From NCBI RefSeq assembly GCF_017114985.1, contig NZ_JABXKP010000090.1, forward strand, positions 1 to 64,000: a DNA stretch of 64,000 bases, in the 5' to 3' direction. Origin of the DNA: Nostoc sp. JL33. GTDB lineage: Bacteria > Cyanobacteriota > Cyanobacteriia > Cyanobacteriales > Nostocaceae. Positions 17,148 through 26,885 of this stretch are shown in pieces. Under the pieces are notes generated by a model. That model was given only the letters and a program-made list of their open reading frames with translations, made no database searches and was not told the origin of the DNA. Positions within the stretch are counted from its first letter, which is position 1. Every line of letters begins with the position of its first letter. The translations under genes were made by a program, and so were the position numbers.

Positions 17148-19025
17148 ATGGCAATTAAAGAACAGCCTAAATCACCTCGGTTTCGGATCATTGCAAATAT
17201 ATTGCTGGCAGTATCAGGGGTATTCCTGCTCTTAAATTTATTTTTGCCTGGTTTATTTGCTTCTGGCCCTGCGGGTGTTCCCTATAGCCTATTTATTCAT
17301 CAAGTACAAGAAGGGGAAGTCAGCCGCGTTTCCGTTGGTCAAAACCAGATTCTCTACGAACTAAAAACAGAAAATACCGAGCCGGGACAGGTGTTTGCAA
17401 CTACGCCAATCTTTGATTTAGAGTTACCCAAACTGCTAGAACAAAAGGGAGTTGAATTCGCTGCTACACCTCCACCGAAGAATACTTGGTTTACAACCCT
17501 CTTGAGTTGGGTGATTCCACCACTGATTTTCATTGGCATTTGGCAATTCTTTCTCGCCCGTGGTGGCGGTGGTGGTGGTGGTCCCCAAGGTGTTCTCTCC
17601 ATTGGTAAGAGCAAAGCTAAGGTTTACGTTGAAGGCGAATCAGCTAAAATTACCTTCGCAGATGTGGCTGGCGTCGAAGAAGCGAAAACTGAGTTAGTGG
17701 AAATTGTAGATTTCCTCAAGACTCCGGGACGGTTTACGCAAATTGGCGCTAGGATTCCCAAAGGTGTGTTGTTGGTTGGCCCTCCGGGTACTGGTAAGAC
17801 ACTTTTAGCGAAAGCCGTAGCCGGAGAAGCAGGAGTTCCATTCTTTAGTATCTCTGGTTCAGAGTTTGTGGAACTGTTTGTCGGTGTGGGTTCTTCCAGA
17901 GTCCGGGATTTATTTGAGCAGGCAAAGAAACAGGCTCCCTGTATTGTATTCATTGATGAATTAGATGCGATCGGTAAGTCTCGTAGCAGTAACGGTTTCT
18001 ACGGTGGTAATGATGAGCGAGAACAAACCCTCAACCAATTATTAACAGAAATGGATGGGTTTGCGGCTGGGGATGCAACGGTGATTGTCCTAGCAGCTAC
18101 TAACCGCCCGGAAATACTAGACCCCGCCTTGCTGCGTCCAGGCCGCTTTGACCGCCAAGTGTTGGTAGACCGTCCTGATTTATCTGATCGGGAAGCAATT
18201 CTCAAGATTCACGCTCAAAAGGTGAAATTAGGAGATGATGTAAATTTAAAAGCGATCGCTACTCGTACCCCTGGTTTTGCTGGTGCAGATTTGGCAAACT
18301 TGGTGAATGAAGCGGCATTATTGGCAGCTCGCAATTTGCGTCAAAGTGTTGCTCAAGAAGACTTTGCCGAAGCAATTGAGCGGGTAGTCGCCGGTTTGGA
18401 GAAAAAGAGTCGGGTAATGAACGAGACTGAGAAAAAGATTGTTGCATACCATGAAGTTGGTCACGCAATGGTCGGGGCGCTGACAACCGGAAACGGTCGT
18501 GTAGAAAAGATTTCGATTATTCCCCGTGGGATGGCAGCTTTGGGCTACACTCTACAATTACCAACTGAAGACCGCTTTTTGCTGAATGAAGCAGAACTGC
18601 GGGGTCAGATTGCGACTCTGTTAGGTGGACGTTCCGCCGAAGAGATTGTGTTTAACAGTATTACAACAGGTGCTTCCAACGATTTGCAACGAGCAACTGA
18701 CTTGGCAGAACGGATGGTAACAGCCTATGGTATGAGCAAAGTCTTAGGGCCATTGGCTTACCAACAAGGACAACAAGCAATGTTCTTGGGTAATGGTGCT
18801 ACTAATCCCCGGCGGGCGGTGAGTGAAGAAACATCAAAAGCAATTGATAGCGAAGTCAAGGAAATCGTGGAAACAGCCCACGAACAAGCCCTAGAGATTC
18901 TCAGACAGAATCGAGACTTGCTAGAAGCGATCGCTACTCAACTGTTGGAAACAGAGGTGATTGAAGGTGAGAAACTGCACAATTTGTTGAGTCAGGTGAA
19001 ACCTGTAGCTAAGACTAATTCCTAA
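17148..19025 (+). CDS. ftsH: ATP-dependent zinc metalloprotease FtsH
   Basis: 625 residues. A membrane-bound AAA+ protease that removes damaged membrane proteins; in cyanobacteria FtsH complexes degrade photodamaged D1. Two membrane segments (about 15-35 and 117-137) flank a lumenal domain, followed by a Gly-rich linker. Walker A GPPGTGKT lies at about 211-218, then Walker B ([11 protein letters not shown]), the SRH region ([19 protein letters not shown]) and the zinc site HEVGHA near 435. AAGGA lies about 12 bases before the ATG at 17148; a TTG at 17136 adds four residues. Cyanobacteria have several FtsH paralogues and I cannot say which one this is. Confidence 0.96.
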   Translation: MAIKEQPKSPRFRIIANILLAVSGVFLLLNLFLPGLFASGPAGVPYSLFIHQVQEGEVSRVSVGQNQILYELKTENTEPGQVFATTPIFDLELPKLLEQKGVEFAATPPPKNTWFTTLLSWVIPPLIFIGIWQFFLARGGGGGGGPQGVLSIGKSKAKVYVEGESAKITFADVAGVEEAKTELVEIVDFLKTPGRFTQIGARIPKGVLLVGPPGTGKTLLAKAVAGEAGVPFFSISGSEFVELFVGVGSSRVRDLFEQAKKQAPCIVFIDELDAIGKSRSSNGFYGGNDEREQTLNQLLTEMDGFAAGDATVIVLAATNRPEILDPALLRPGRFDRQVLVDRPDLSDREAILKIHAQKVKLGDDVNLKAIATRTPGFAGADLANLVNEAALLAARNLRQSVAQEDFAEAIERVVAGLEKKSRVMNETEKKIVAYHEVGHAMVGALTTGNGRVEKISIIPRGMAALGYTLQLPTEDRFLLNEAELRGQIATLLGGRSAEEIVFNSITTGASNDLQRATDLAERMVTAYGMSKVLGPLAYQQGQQAMFLGNGATNPRRAVSEETSKAIDSEVKEIVETAHEQALEILRQNRDLLEAIATQLLETEVIEGEKLHNLLSQVKPVAKTNS

Positions 19026-19054
19026 TTCGTAATTCAGAAAGTCAGGTTTTAAAT

Positions 19055-19091
19055 GCAGAGGTACGCAGAGAATAACTTTGCGTACCTCTGC
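19055..19091. terminator. Hairpin between convergent ftsH and moeB
   Basis: Perfect 13-bp arms GCAGAGGTACGCA and TGCGTACCTCTGC around an 11-base loop. It may act as a bidirectional terminator. It also belongs to the dispersed CTCTGCG repeat family seen at 38959-39010 and 63419-63450. Confidence 0.6.
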
Positions 19092-19117
19092 GCTTTCCTC
19101 TGCTACCTAAAGCGTTT

Positions 19118-20290
19118 TTAATACTCTGGAACTGACGGATCGATTTCTCGACTCCAAGCGGTAATTCCGCCTTTGACATTCGTCCCGACAATTCCAGCTT
19201 CCTTGAGGATGGCGAGGGCTTTTGCCGATCGCCCGCCCAGCTTACAATGAGCAATTAAGCGGTGACCGTTCAATATTTCCTTCACCTTAGCAACGCCATT
19301 CCCATTTTCGATATCTGGTAAGGGCACTAACACTGAACCCGGAATCTTGGCAATGTCGTACTCATGGGGGTTGCGGACATCCAGCAGTACAAAATCCTTA
19401 GCACCGCTATCCAGCAATTCCTTCAAATCCTTGACGGTCATTTCTTGACTTTCCATCTGCTGTTTTGCCTCCTCTGCCTTAGCTTGTGGAATCCCGCAGA
19501 ATTCTTCATAGTCTATCAGTTTTTCAATCACTGGGCGAATCGGGTTAGGACGCAGCTTCAATTCCCGGAATTTCATATCTAAGGCGTTGTATAACAGCAA
19601 CCGTCCACTTAGAGTGTTACCTTGTCCCAGAATGATTTTGACAGTTTCAGTTGCTTGGATTAAACCAATAATTCCTGGCAAAATTCCCAATACGCCACCT
19701 TCTGCACAAGAGGGAACCATTCCTGGTGGTGGTGGTTCTGGGAAAAGGTCACGATAGTTGGGGCCACCTTCGTAGTTAAATACAGTAGCTTGCCCTTCAA
19801 AGCGTAAAATTGAACCATAGACGTTGGGCTTATTCAGCAATACGCAGGCGTCGTTAACTAGATATCTGGTGGGGAAGTTATCGGTACCATCTACCACTAT
19901 ATCATAAGGTTGAAGGATTTCTAGGGCATTTTCGGAACTCAGGCGAGTTTCGTATAAATCAACCTGACAATAGGGGTTAATCTCGTGAATGCGGTTTTTT
20001 GCCGATTCAATCTTGGGTTTACCCACCCAGGATGTACCGTGGATTACTTGGCGTTGTAGATTGGAAGTATCGACAACATCGAAATCGACAATCCCGATGC
20101 GTCCAATACCCGCCGCCGCCAAATATAAAAGCAGTGGTGAACCTAGTCCACCTGTACCGATACACTGTACACTGGCGGCTTTCAGGCGCTTTTGTCCTTC
20201 TAGTCCGACTTCCGGCAAAATCAGGTGTCGGGAGTAGCGTTCGTAATCGTCTTTGGTCAACTGGATTTCGTCCAGATTGGGATTGAGCAT
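19118..20290 (-). CDS. moeB: MoeB/ThiF-type adenylyltransferase with C-terminal rhodanese domain
   Basis: 390 residues. The N-terminal E1-like domain (about 1-255) adenylates the C-terminus of ubiquitin-like sulfur carriers such as MoaD or ThiS: nucleotide loop GTGGLGSPLLLYLAAAGIG and acidic DGTDNFPTRYLVND. The zinc CxxC of E. coli MoeB is not present (NYRDLF; one Cys in EEFCGIP). The C-terminal rhodanese domain (about 285-385) keeps the active-site cysteine in HCKLGGRSA, so the protein can probably both activate and sulfurate its carrier. The JAMM protease gene lies upstream on the same strand. Confidence 0.92.
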   Translation of the reverse strand: MLNPNLDEIQLTKDDYERYSRHLILPEVGLEGQKRLKAASVQCIGTGGLGSPLLLYLAAAGIGRIGIVDFDVVDTSNLQRQVIHGTSWVGKPKIESAKNRIHEINPYCQVDLYETRLSSENALEILQPYDIVVDGTDNFPTRYLVNDACVLLNKPNVYGSILRFEGQATVFNYEGGPNYRDLFPEPPPPGMVPSCAEGGVLGILPGIIGLIQATETVKIILGQGNTLSGRLLLYNALDMKFRELKLRPNPIRPVIEKLIDYEEFCGIPQAKAEEAKQQMESQEMTVKDLKELLDSGAKDFVLLDVRNPHEYDIAKIPGSVLVPLPDIENGNGVAKVKEILNGHRLIAHCKLGGRSAKALAILKEAGIVGTNVKGGITAWSREIDPSVPEY

Positions 20291-20354
20291 AGCAGTTATG
20301 ATGTGGGAGAGCGGAATATTAATCCTATCGAAAAACTGTATCTCTTATACAGAT

Positions 20355-20384
20355 GGGGAGTAGGGAGTAGGGAGTAGGGAGTGG
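20355..20384. repeat. GGGAGTA heptamer repeat
   Basis: Four GGGAGTA-type units between the JAMM and MoeB genes. Confidence 0.85.
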
Positions 20385-20451
20385 GGAAGACGAATTTTCA
20401 TTTGTGGTGGCGGCGAAAACCGCTATGAGTGAATGTTTTTAAACTAAGGCG

Positions 20452-20919
20452 TTAAATTATATTTTCAATTGCCTCGGCTTGAAACTGATGATGATCATCA
20501 AGGCTCCAGCTTTGGAGTTCACCAGCTTTGCCGTTTTGGACGGAAACTATTATATACGAGTATCCTTGCCAAGCGTATAGGCGATCGCATTCTGAAGGGA
20601 TAGCAGGATGATCTGGGTGAGAGTGAAAAATGCCGATAATGTTCAGTGAGCGAGCTTCGCTAACGCGTGCTTCCCTTTGTGTTTTTAACATAATTTCGGG
20701 TGCGATCGCATATTGCCGCCTTTTACTTTCTGTTGTCCGTTCCCCTGGAAACTCAGCAGCCGCTTCTGTATTCCAGGCATTTTCTGTTGGCATCACTTCT
20801 ACCACAATTTTGCCTTCACTAGCCAGATAGCCCAAAATTATACCGCAGCACTCTTCTGGGTAAGTGCTTTCGGCATGGGTGCAGATGGTTTGCAAGTGTT
20901 CTTGGCTAAGTTGGATCAT
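20452..20919 (-). CDS. Mov34/MPN/PAD-1 (JAMM) metalloprotease
   Basis: 155 residues. The zinc motif is complete: Glu in YPEECCGIILG, then HSHPDHPAIPSECD, matching HxHx7SxxD. Bacterial JAMM proteins of this size cleave products or precursors joined to ubiquitin-like sulfur carriers; Mec, for example, releases cysteine from CysO-Cys. The MoeB-rhodanese gene 161 bases downstream supports a role in sulfur-carrier chemistry. No carrier gene is adjacent. Confidence 0.9.
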   Translation of the reverse strand: MIQLSQEHLQTICTHAESTYPEECCGIILGYLASEGKIVVEVMPTENAWNTEAAAEFPGERTTESKRRQYAIAPEIMLKTQREARVSEARSLNIIGIFHSHPDHPAIPSECDRLYAWQGYSYIIVSVQNGKAGELQSWSLDDHHQFQAEAIENII

Positions 20920-21070
20920 GTCTGCATTTGTAATTCTAGCAATCTATAACGATTCTGGCTTACATACAAGATATTCGCAGGCATCGCTTGCTCTTGATCA
21001 TAGTATAGGTGTAGTCCAATCCAGGACAACTTAAAGTTACTGAAAAAATCGATTTAGAGAAATAAAAGTT

Positions 21071-21226
21071 ATGGCAAATATCATTGAAACCAACGGTAAT
21101 GATACCCTAGTAGGCAGCAACTTACCTGACACAATTAACGGTAAATTCTTAGCTATAAACTCTAAAAATGTGAAGAACACACTAAGAGAATTACTTAGGA
21201 CATGCATTTATCGGCATATAATGTAA
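21071..21226 (+). pseudogene. Truncated RTX paralogue (first copy of the locus)
   Basis: The first 24 codons (MANIIETNGNDTLVGSNLPD) match the N-termini of the two full RTX genes downstream; the frame then runs into unrelated residues and stops at 21226. The 35 bases before the ATG also match the leaders at about 21968 and 24860. A deletion appears to have joined the 5' end of this copy to the upstream region of the next one, because the 21210-21275 region resembles 24675-24735. Confidence 0.8.
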
Positions 21227-22010
21227 AGAGTATGCGAAGATAGTTCTTTAACTATCGACATCTAAGTAAATATTCAGTATTTAGTTAGTATCAGGTTATT
21301 CAGATGTTCCCTATTTTTAAGCTAGACACCAACGGGCAATAGCTCACAACGAGGGGATGAAAATCCTTTTCCCTATCAAAAGTTAACTGTTCCCTATTTT
21401 TAAGATACTAGGACTTACCCATTGACAAAAAAAAATTAAAGTATGAGGTGTGAGTTTTAGGGATTTAAGCTTGATTTGGCGACGCTTTTTCAGCGATAGC
21501 TGGGTTGAGCTACACCTGCGCTATTCTATACAAGGATGGTATAAAAAAGCTGAAACTACCTATTTGAGTTAATCCACGCGGTCATTAATTTGTACAGCGC
21601 GTGACACTTTGATATTTGGATCTTCATTACATATTATGATGCTAAATTCCATTTACAAAAGCGATGAAACCCTGAAGATGCAAGAAAAATAAAGATTATT
21701 TACTACATTTTAGGGGTTTGGCACTGATGAGAGGTTTTTGACCTTTATTTTTAAGCCTAGTTTTGATATTTAACTAATAATTTGGCATAAAAGGTAGTGA
21801 AGAACCTGATATTTAAATAGCTGCTACTTGCAAGCTAGTTGCAAGCTGGTCAACAGAGTAGATTTTTGAGAGAAATTACTGTCCCTCAAGAGTGACATAA
21901 AAGTATGCCGAAAGCGTCAACTCTTGGCGAGTTTTTATGCTCTAAAACAGCACAAATTCAAAGTTGAGAACTTAAAGTTACTGTAAAAATCAATTTAGAA
22001 GGTAAAAGTT
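21227..22010. other. Spacer and leader region of the first full RTX gene
   Basis: Contains two segments also found upstream of the second RTX gene: around 21222-21275 (matching 24679-24735) and 21850-22010 (matching about 24740-24900). The middle (21290-21840) is A/T-rich, with the phrase TGTTCCCTATTTTTAAG twice (21304 and 21389), and shows no gene. Confidence 0.6.
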
Positions 22011-24050
22011 ATGACAAATATCATTGGAACTAACGGTAATGATACTCTAGTGGGCGGTTACAGCGCAGACACGATTCAGGGTCTTGCAGGTAACGATACG
22101 ATCGCAGGGAACAAGGTTAACGACACCTTGACTGGTGGTGGCGGCAAGGATACATTTGTTTACAACATCGGCGATGGCACTGATACGATCACTGATTTCG
22201 GTGGCATTGGTAAAGGGATAAACCCGACAGCAGCAGTCATTGCCGAAGTGGATACGATCAAATTCCTTGGTGCTGGTTTCACTCCCCAAAATCTGCTGCT
22301 TACCCAGGATGGCAGCAATCTGGAAATCACCTTTGAAGGGGTGGCTGATGCCAAAGTCATCCTGCAAAACTTCAAATTAGAAAACTTGGAGAATCTGAAA
22401 GCTTCTCCCACAATACCAGCGATCGGTAATATCCTGTTTGATGGGCAAACTAGGATCACGGACAATTTTAATGTCCTTGATGCCAACTCCATTGATACTA
22501 GCGTGGGCATCAAGAACACGGTGACTTTCCTCAATGACCTCGGCAACAACATTACGGGTTTAGACGACTCAAATGATGTCATCAATGGTCAAGGGGGCAA
22601 TGACAAAATCGATGGCAAAAGTGGCAATGACTTGCTGCGGGGTGGTGCGGGGAATGATACTCTCATTGGCGGTACGGGCAATAATACCCTCAACGGTGGT
22701 ATTGGTGACGATAGCTTAAATGTTGACTCTTCACCAGGTGATAACCTGCTCTCTGGTGGCGATGGCAATGATTCTCTCTCGGCTTTAGGTGACTACTCCG
22801 GCAATGTGGTGTCTGGTAATAACACCCTCAACGGTGGTGCTGGTAACGATAGCTTAAGTGCTGACGGTTCACCAGGCGATAACCTATTGGATGGTGGCAA
22901 TGGCAATGATTATCTCTCCGTCTCTGGTGGCTACTACGACCCTGAGGTGTCTGGTAATAACACGCTCAACGGTGGCGCTGGTAATGATAGCTTAAGTGCT
23001 TTATTTTCAAAAAACGATAACTTACTGTCTGGTGGCGATGGCAAAGACTCTCTCTCCGTTAATCTTGCCCGTGGTAATAACACCCTCAACGGTGGCGTTG
23101 GTGACGATTACTTGAGTGCTAACATTTCAACAGGCAATAATTTGCTCTCTGGAGGCGATGGCAATGATTCTCTCTTTGCCTCTGACTTCGAGGGCTACAG
23201 GTTTGATAACTGCTCAGGCAATAACACCCTCAACGGTGATGCTGGTAACGATTACTTGAATGTTAACTATTCACGAGGCGCTAATCTGCTCTCTGGAGGC
23301 GATGGCAATGATTCTCTCTCCGGCTCTAGCTACGGCTACGGCTACGGAGGAACTTTTTATAGCACCACTGGTAATAACACTCTTAACGGTGGCGCTGGTG
23401 ACGATAACTTGAATGTTGACTTTTCTTCAGGCGATAATCTGCTCTCTGGAGACAATGGCAATGATTATCTCTCTGCCTCTGGCTACGAGTACGACAAAAA
23501 CGGGGACGACGGACAAGGAGTCTATCGCAGGGAGTCAGGCAATAACACCCTCAATGGTGGTGGTGGTAACGATTCCTTGATTGTTGATTATTCAACAGGC
23601 AAGAACCTACTCTCTGGGGATGATGGCAATGATACTCTCTCCGCCTATGCCGCATTAGGCAATAATACCCTTTATGGTGGCAATGGCAATGATATCCTCA
23701 CAGGTGGCAATGGCAATGATACCCTCACAGGTGGCAATGGTACTGATACCTTTGCTTTCAATAGTTTCAATGAAGGACTTGATACTATTTATGACTTCAA
23801 CGCCACTAATGAACTGATTCAGATATCGGCTGCTGGTTTTGGTGGGGGATTATCAAAACCTTCACTTCAGACAAGTCAGTTTACAATCGGAATATCTGCA
23901 ACGACAAGCAATCAACGATTTATCTATGACAATGTTACAGGTGGACTGTACTTTGACCTTGATGGCAATGCGGGTGGGTTTACTCAGGTAAAATTTGCAC
24001 AATTATCTGCTGGTGTGTCACTAACCGAAAAGAATTTTGTGGTTGTTTAA
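22011..24050 (+). CDS. RTX (hemolysin-type calcium-binding repeat) protein, long copy
   Basis: 679 residues. Many nonapeptides of the GGxGxDxLx type (for example GGAGNDSLS, GGNGNDTLT) should fold into calcium-filled beta-rolls after type I secretion. There is no N-terminal signal peptide, as expected. The N-terminal 200 residues and the C-terminal 100 (from NSFNEGLDTIYDFN) are shared with the second copy. Between them are seven longer modules plus a terminal one; each module begins NNTLNGG, has two short RTX runs and ends in a variable Tyr/Asp-rich loop. Likely a secreted surface-layer or adhesion protein; no enzymatic domain is seen. Confidence 0.9.
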   Translation: MTNIIGTNGNDTLVGGYSADTIQGLAGNDTIAGNKVNDTLTGGGGKDTFVYNIGDGTDTITDFGGIGKGINPTAAVIAEVDTIKFLGAGFTPQNLLLTQDGSNLEITFEGVADAKVILQNFKLENLENLKASPTIPAIGNILFDGQTRITDNFNVLDANSIDTSVGIKNTVTFLNDLGNNITGLDDSNDVINGQGGNDKIDGKSGNDLLRGGAGNDTLIGGTGNNTLNGGIGDDSLNVDSSPGDNLLSGGDGNDSLSALGDYSGNVVSGNNTLNGGAGNDSLSADGSPGDNLLDGGNGNDYLSVSGGYYDPEVSGNNTLNGGAGNDSLSALFSKNDNLLSGGDGKDSLSVNLARGNNTLNGGVGDDYLSANISTGNNLLSGGDGNDSLFASDFEGYRFDNCSGNNTLNGDAGNDYLNVNYSRGANLLSGGDGNDSLSGSSYGYGYGGTFYSTTGNNTLNGGAGDDNLNVDFSSGDNLLSGDNGNDYLSASGYEYDKNGDDGQGVYRRESGNNTLNGGGGNDSLIVDYSTGKNLLSGDDGNDTLSAYAALGNNTLYGGNGNDILTGGNGNDTLTGGNGTDTFAFNSFNEGLDTIYDFNATNELIQISAAGFGGGLSKPSLQTSQFTIGISATTSNQRFIYDNVTGGLYFDLDGNAGGFTQVKFAQLSAGVSLTEKNFVVV

Positions 24051-24900
24051 TCTTAATTAGCGCTCTGCCATCACTCTATGTACGGCTTGCGAGGTGCTAT
24101 TTTAAGCACTTCGGATTCGATTCATCAATGTAATTACGGCATGGCAGCGTTCAAAATCTTTTTTATCGGAAATTAAAGGGTTTAAGACCCCTCTGTTACA
24201 AAGTTAACTTTACGCTACGTCTACACTTAGCTCGGAAGCAAAGTGGCTCTGACTCCGCTTCCGCAGTCGTGACAACACACTAGGCCGTTGGGCAGCAATG
24301 CCCGACTTGTCCCTTGCGCGTCTTTGACAGGAGAAGATTTGTAGGTTGGGTTTCGTTCCTCAACCCAACCTAGATTGGAGTTATTTTTAGGCAAAACCTA
24401 CGCAGTATTGCGACTTGTCCCTTGCGCGTCTTTGACAGGAGAAGGAACTGCCGTGGGAAAATACGCAAGGCGCTGCTGTAAGTTTCAGTCGTGGTTTAAT
24501 CGCCGTCTGAACGCCAAGAGCGTGCCCTAGGCAAAATGTCTTTAATGCAAGAATGCCTGAATTGTTAACGCTCCTTCAAACATTTGCCTACTGCTTTCTG
24601 CTTTCTTATTGCCTAGAAACTAAAACAATATAAAGATTACACAAAGTTCAGTATTTATTATATATATATTGGCAAATAATATGAAGAGTATGCAAAGATG
24701 CTTAACTAAGTATAGACATCTAAGTAAGATAAAGCCAGTCAATGGGTGATCTTCGAGAAATATTACTAATCCTCAATGGATGAGGTATAAAGTATGCCGA
24801 AAAGGTCAAATTTCGGTGAGTTCTTTGTGCCATAAAACAGCACTAAGAGCAACTTGAGAACTGAAGTTACTGAAAAAATTGATTTAGTCAGGTAGATATT
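24051..24900. other. Spacer with 34-bp direct repeat and hairpin repeat
   Basis: A perfect 34-bp direct repeat lies at 24303-24336 and 24411-24444. Between them AGGTTGGGTT ... AACCCAACCT (24343-24371) forms a hairpin also present at 26754-26784. The stretch around 24090-24120 (GCGAGGTGCTATTTTAAGCACTTCG) resembles 26838-26866 downstream of the second copy. From about 24640 the sequence parallels the leader of the first full gene. No gene was seen. Confidence 0.65.
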
Positions 24901-26589
24901 ATGGCAAATATCATTGGCACTAATGGTAATGATACCCTATTGGGTAGTAACAGCGCGGACACAATTAAGGGTCTTGCAGGCAACGATAGCATCACAGCGA
25001 ACAAGAGTAACGACATTCTGAGTGGTGGCGGCGGCAAGGATACATTTGTTTACAATTTGGGCGACGGCACTGATACTGTCAATGATTTCGGTGGCATAGG
25101 TAAAGGAACAAACCCGACAGCAGCAGTCATTGCCGAAGTGGATACGATCAAATTCCTTGGTGCTGGTTTCACTCCCCGAAATCTACTGCTTACCCAGAAT
25201 GGCAGCAATCTCGAAATCACCTTTGAAGGGGCGACTGGTGCAAAAATCATCCTGCAAAACTTTGCCCTGGAAAACCTGGATAACCTCAGTAAATCTACTG
25301 GAGCAACTGTAAACTTGGGCAATATCCTCTTTGATGGGCAAACTAGCATCACGGACAGCTTTGATGTCTTCAATGCCAACTCCACCCAAAGCAGTATCTT
25401 CAACAAGAACACAGTCACTTTCCTTAACGACCTCGACAATAATGTTAATGGCTTTGACGACTCAAATGATGTCATCAATGGTCAAGGGGGCAATGACAAA
25501 ATCGACGGCAAAAGTGGCAACGACTTGCTGCGGGGTGGTGCGGGGAATGATACTCTCATTGGTGGTACGGGCAATAATACCCTCAAGGGTGGTATTGGTG
25601 ACGATAACTTGAGCGCTAACAGTTCAACAGGCAATAATCTGCTCTCTGGGGACGATGGCAATGATTCTCTCTCCGTCTCTGGCTATTACACCTTCACATA
25701 CCCAGACGACGAGTACGATTCTGGTTCGTTTGGCAATAACACCCTCAATGGTGGCGCTGGTGACGATAGCTTGAGTGCTAGCGGTTCAAAAGGCAATAAC
25801 CTGCTTTCTGGGGGCGATGACAATGATTCTCTCTCCATCTCTGGCTACTACAAAGGAAATGACTACGACTACTTTGACTCTCGTTCGTCTGGCAATAACA
25901 CCCTCAACGGTGGTGCTGGTGACGATAGCTTGAGTGCTAGCGGTTCAACAGGCGATAACCTACTCTCTGGTGGCGATGGCAATGATTATATCTCTATCTC
26001 TGGCTACTACAGCTACACTTCTGGAGATGAGCACGACCCCCGAAATGTCTCCATCACATACGACTCTCGTTCGTCTGGCAAGAACACCCTCAACGGTGGT
26101 GCAGGTAACGATCGCTTGATTGCTAGCGGTTCAACAAGCGATAACCTACTCTTTGGTGGCGATGGCAATGATTATATCTCGGCCTCTAGCGCCACCGGTA
26201 ATAACACCCTTGATGGTGGCAATGGCAATGACACCCTTGATGGTGGCAATGGCAATGATATCCTCACAGGTGGTCTTGGTAATGATACCTTTGCTTTCAA
26301 TAGTTACAATGAAGGCATTGATAGACTTTATGACTTCAACACGACTAATGAATTGATTCAGGTATCGGCTGCTGGTTTTGGTGGCGGCTTATTAATAGGT
26401 TCACTTCAGATAAGTCAGTTTACAATCGGAACATCTGCAACGACAAGCAATCAACGATTTATCTATGACAATGTTACAGGTGGGCTGTACTTTGACCAAG
26501 ATGGCAATGCGGGTGGGTTTACTCAGGTAAAATTTGCTCAACTATCTACTGGATTGTCTCTAAGCAACAACAATTTTGTGGTTGTTTAA
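24901..26589 (+). CDS. RTX protein, short copy
   Basis: 562 residues, a tandem paralogue of the previous gene with the same N- and C-terminal regions but only four full NNTLNGG modules plus the terminal one. Variable loops are longer here (for example YYSYTSGDEHDPRNVSITY). The tract 25459-25584 is almost identical to 22567-22692, suggesting recent conversion or duplication. Secretion and calcium binding are inferred as for the first copy. Leader and downstream flank are also shared. Confidence 0.9.
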   Translation: MANIIGTNGNDTLLGSNSADTIKGLAGNDSITANKSNDILSGGGGKDTFVYNLGDGTDTVNDFGGIGKGTNPTAAVIAEVDTIKFLGAGFTPRNLLLTQNGSNLEITFEGATGAKIILQNFALENLDNLSKSTGATVNLGNILFDGQTSITDSFDVFNANSTQSSIFNKNTVTFLNDLDNNVNGFDDSNDVINGQGGNDKIDGKSGNDLLRGGAGNDTLIGGTGNNTLKGGIGDDNLSANSSTGNNLLSGDDGNDSLSVSGYYTFTYPDDEYDSGSFGNNTLNGGAGDDSLSASGSKGNNLLSGGDDNDSLSISGYYKGNDYDYFDSRSSGNNTLNGGAGDDSLSASGSTGDNLLSGGDGNDYISISGYYSYTSGDEHDPRNVSITYDSRSSGKNTLNGGAGNDRLIASGSTSDNLLFGGDGNDYISASSATGNNTLDGGNGNDTLDGGNGNDILTGGLGNDTFAFNSYNEGIDRLYDFNTTNELIQVSAAGFGGGLLIGSLQISQFTIGTSATTSNQRFIYDNVTGGLYFDQDGNAGGFTQVKFAQLSTGLSLSNNNFVVV

Positions 26590-26652
26590 TTGTGATTAGC
26601 GTTTCAGATCATGTCCGCTTGATTACTTACTAAAGCCCAAGAACCCCAAAGA

Positions 26653-26681
26653 GTAGAGACGTAGCAATGCTACGTCTCTAC
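26653..26681. repeat. 29-base palindrome, 14-bp arms and 1-base loop
   Basis: Arms GTAGAGACGTAGCA and TGCTACGTCTCTAC. Same size and frame as 6966-6994 but with base changes in both arms that keep the pairing. Another hairpin of the TTGGG/CCCAA family lies at 26754-26784. The 26590-26885 spacer holds no gene. Confidence 0.85.
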
Positions 26682-26885
26682 AAGGGTTATAGATAACGCA
26701 TATTTAATTTCTGGAGATGTCTTTTGTCTCCCTCTTTGCGTGAAAAATAGCTTTGTTGGGTTTCGTTCCTCAACCCAACCTACAGATATTATTAAGTGTT
26801 TAACCGAACCTGATATCATTTCTTTTGGCAAGTATTGCGAGGTGGTATTTTCAGCACTTCGCATTTAATGGATCTATGCAATTAG

